A stretch of DNA of 64,000 nt from Arthrobacter sp. NIO-1057 (GTDB taxonomy: Bacteria; Actinomycetota; Actinomycetes; Actinomycetales; Micrococcaceae): assembly GCF_900094805.1 (NCBI RefSeq), contig NZ_FMAT01000003.1, forward strand, positions 62,001-126,000, given 5' to 3'. The position numbers were made by a program, and so were the translations under genes. A model generated the notes under the pieces. That model worked only from the letters and a program-made list of their open reading frames with translations. It was not told the origin of the DNA and ran no database searches. Within the stretch, counting starts at the first letter, position 1, and each line of letters opens with the position of its first letter. Below are positions 63,587 through 64,000 of the stretch, piece after piece.

Positions 63587-64000
63587 ATGTCCGAGCACCG
63601 ATCGCAGGATACGCAGCGCGCAGGCAAGGAACGCATCAGCCCGCCGGAACAACGCCAGCCCGAACCCGGGCTGGACCAGAAACTGGAGCCGCACGCCGAT
63701 CACGGCGAACGCAGCTACTGCGGCCGTGACCGGCTGACCGGGAAGCGGGCCTTGATCACCGGTGGCGATTCGGGCATCGGGGCGGCGGTGGCCATCGCCT
63801 TCGCCCGCGAGGGGGCCGACGTGGCCTTGGCCTATCTGCCCGCGGAGGAACCCGACGCCATCCGGATTGCGTCCATCCTGGACGAGGCCGGGGTCCAGGT
63901 GCAGCATCTGCCCGGAGACCTGCGGGAGCGCTCCTACCGCGACTCCCTGGTGGACCAGGCGGCCAAGGCCCTGGGCGGGCTGGACATCCTGGTGAACAAT
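63587..64000 (+). CDS. SDR family oxidoreductase (YhxC/YghA-like), partial at right edge
   Basis: A plus-strand gene from the ATG at 63587 with an ideal AGGAGG site; 138 codons before the window ends. A hydrophilic head of about 55 residues (QPEPGLDQKLEPHADHGE) precedes the Rossmann motif ALITGGDSGIGAAVA, then LDILVNN where the sequence stops. The extended N-terminus is typical of the general-stress SDRs YhxC/YdaD/YghA. The catalytic Tyr/Lys lie outside the window. It is divergent from the small-protein row. Confidence 0.85.
   Translation, partial: MSEHRSQDTQRAGKERISPPEQRQPEPGLDQKLEPHADHGERSYCGRDRLTGKRALITGGDSGIGAAVAIAFAREGADVALAYLPAEEPDAIRIASILDEAGVQVQHLPGDLRERSYRDSLVDQAAKALGGLDILVNN

Noticed and set aside
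1-64000. CRISPR arrays, tRNA/rRNA genes, insertion sequences, prophage
   Set aside because: No regularly spaced repeats, cloverleaf sequences, transposase motifs or phage structural genes were recognised by reading both strands.

Overview
The window is 64 kb of chromosome from a Gram-positive actinobacterium with moderately high GC. Gene content and codon use point to the Micrococcaceae, probably Glutamicibacter or Arthrobacter. The clues are a CsoR/CopZ/CopA copper operon, a FemX-type ligase beside an ATP-grasp ligase, DtxR/IdeR-like iron boxes, many GTG/TTG starts and several actinobacterial small proteins. The genus is an inference. No rRNA, tRNA, CRISPR array, insertion sequence or prophage was recognised.

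Layout. 1-5.2 kb: an acetyltransferase cut by the left edge, a LiaRS-like kinase/regulator pair with a DUF4097-type protein, and convergent to it a PspA protein and a small AAA ATPase; together they look like a cell-envelope stress module. 5.3-11.5 kb: a flavin aromatic monooxygenase divergent from an NCS1 permease, an AT-rich decayed stretch (broken secreted protein, orphan ORF) and an IclR regulator. 11.5-17.2 kb: small housekeeping and hypothetical genes, then an ATP-grasp/FemX pair that may build the peptidoglycan cross-bridge. 17.2-20.3 kb: copper resistance with two CsoR operators. 20.4-25.2 kb: Lrp/LysE amino-acid export, a tandem glycine riboswitch in front of a CycA-type permease, and a MarR/FUSC efflux pair. 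25.3-35.6 kb: a decayed AbiEi antitoxin, a GMC oxidoreductase, a DMT transporter with a CGNR regulator, RraA, an APC permease, membrane proteins, a deletion scar joining a TetR remnant to a headless SDR gene, and L-lactate dehydrogenase with its GntR regulator.

35.6-49.4 kb is the largest functional block: siderophore-iron acquisition. It holds a double-AraC regulator, two binding proteins, four FecCD permeases, one ATPase, a siderophore-interacting reductase and an esterase, with candidate iron boxes. A truncated aldo/keto reductase and a lipoprotein-like gene interrupt it. 49.4-57 kb: MATE and MFS transporters, an MBL-fold protein with a zinc-knuckle N-terminus, a CPBP protease, an aquaporin with an in-frame stop, and a FUSC/LysR pair. 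57-61 kb: a heterodimeric ABC exporter with one degenerate ATP site. 61-64 kb: a pterin dehydratase-VOC fusion, five very small stress-type proteins, and an SDR gene that runs off the right edge.

At least five genes are visibly decayed (secreted protein, AbiEi, SDR/TetR, aldo/keto reductase, aquaporin), a high load for 64 kb unless some are sequencing errors. All family names come from reading motifs by eye; no database search was run.
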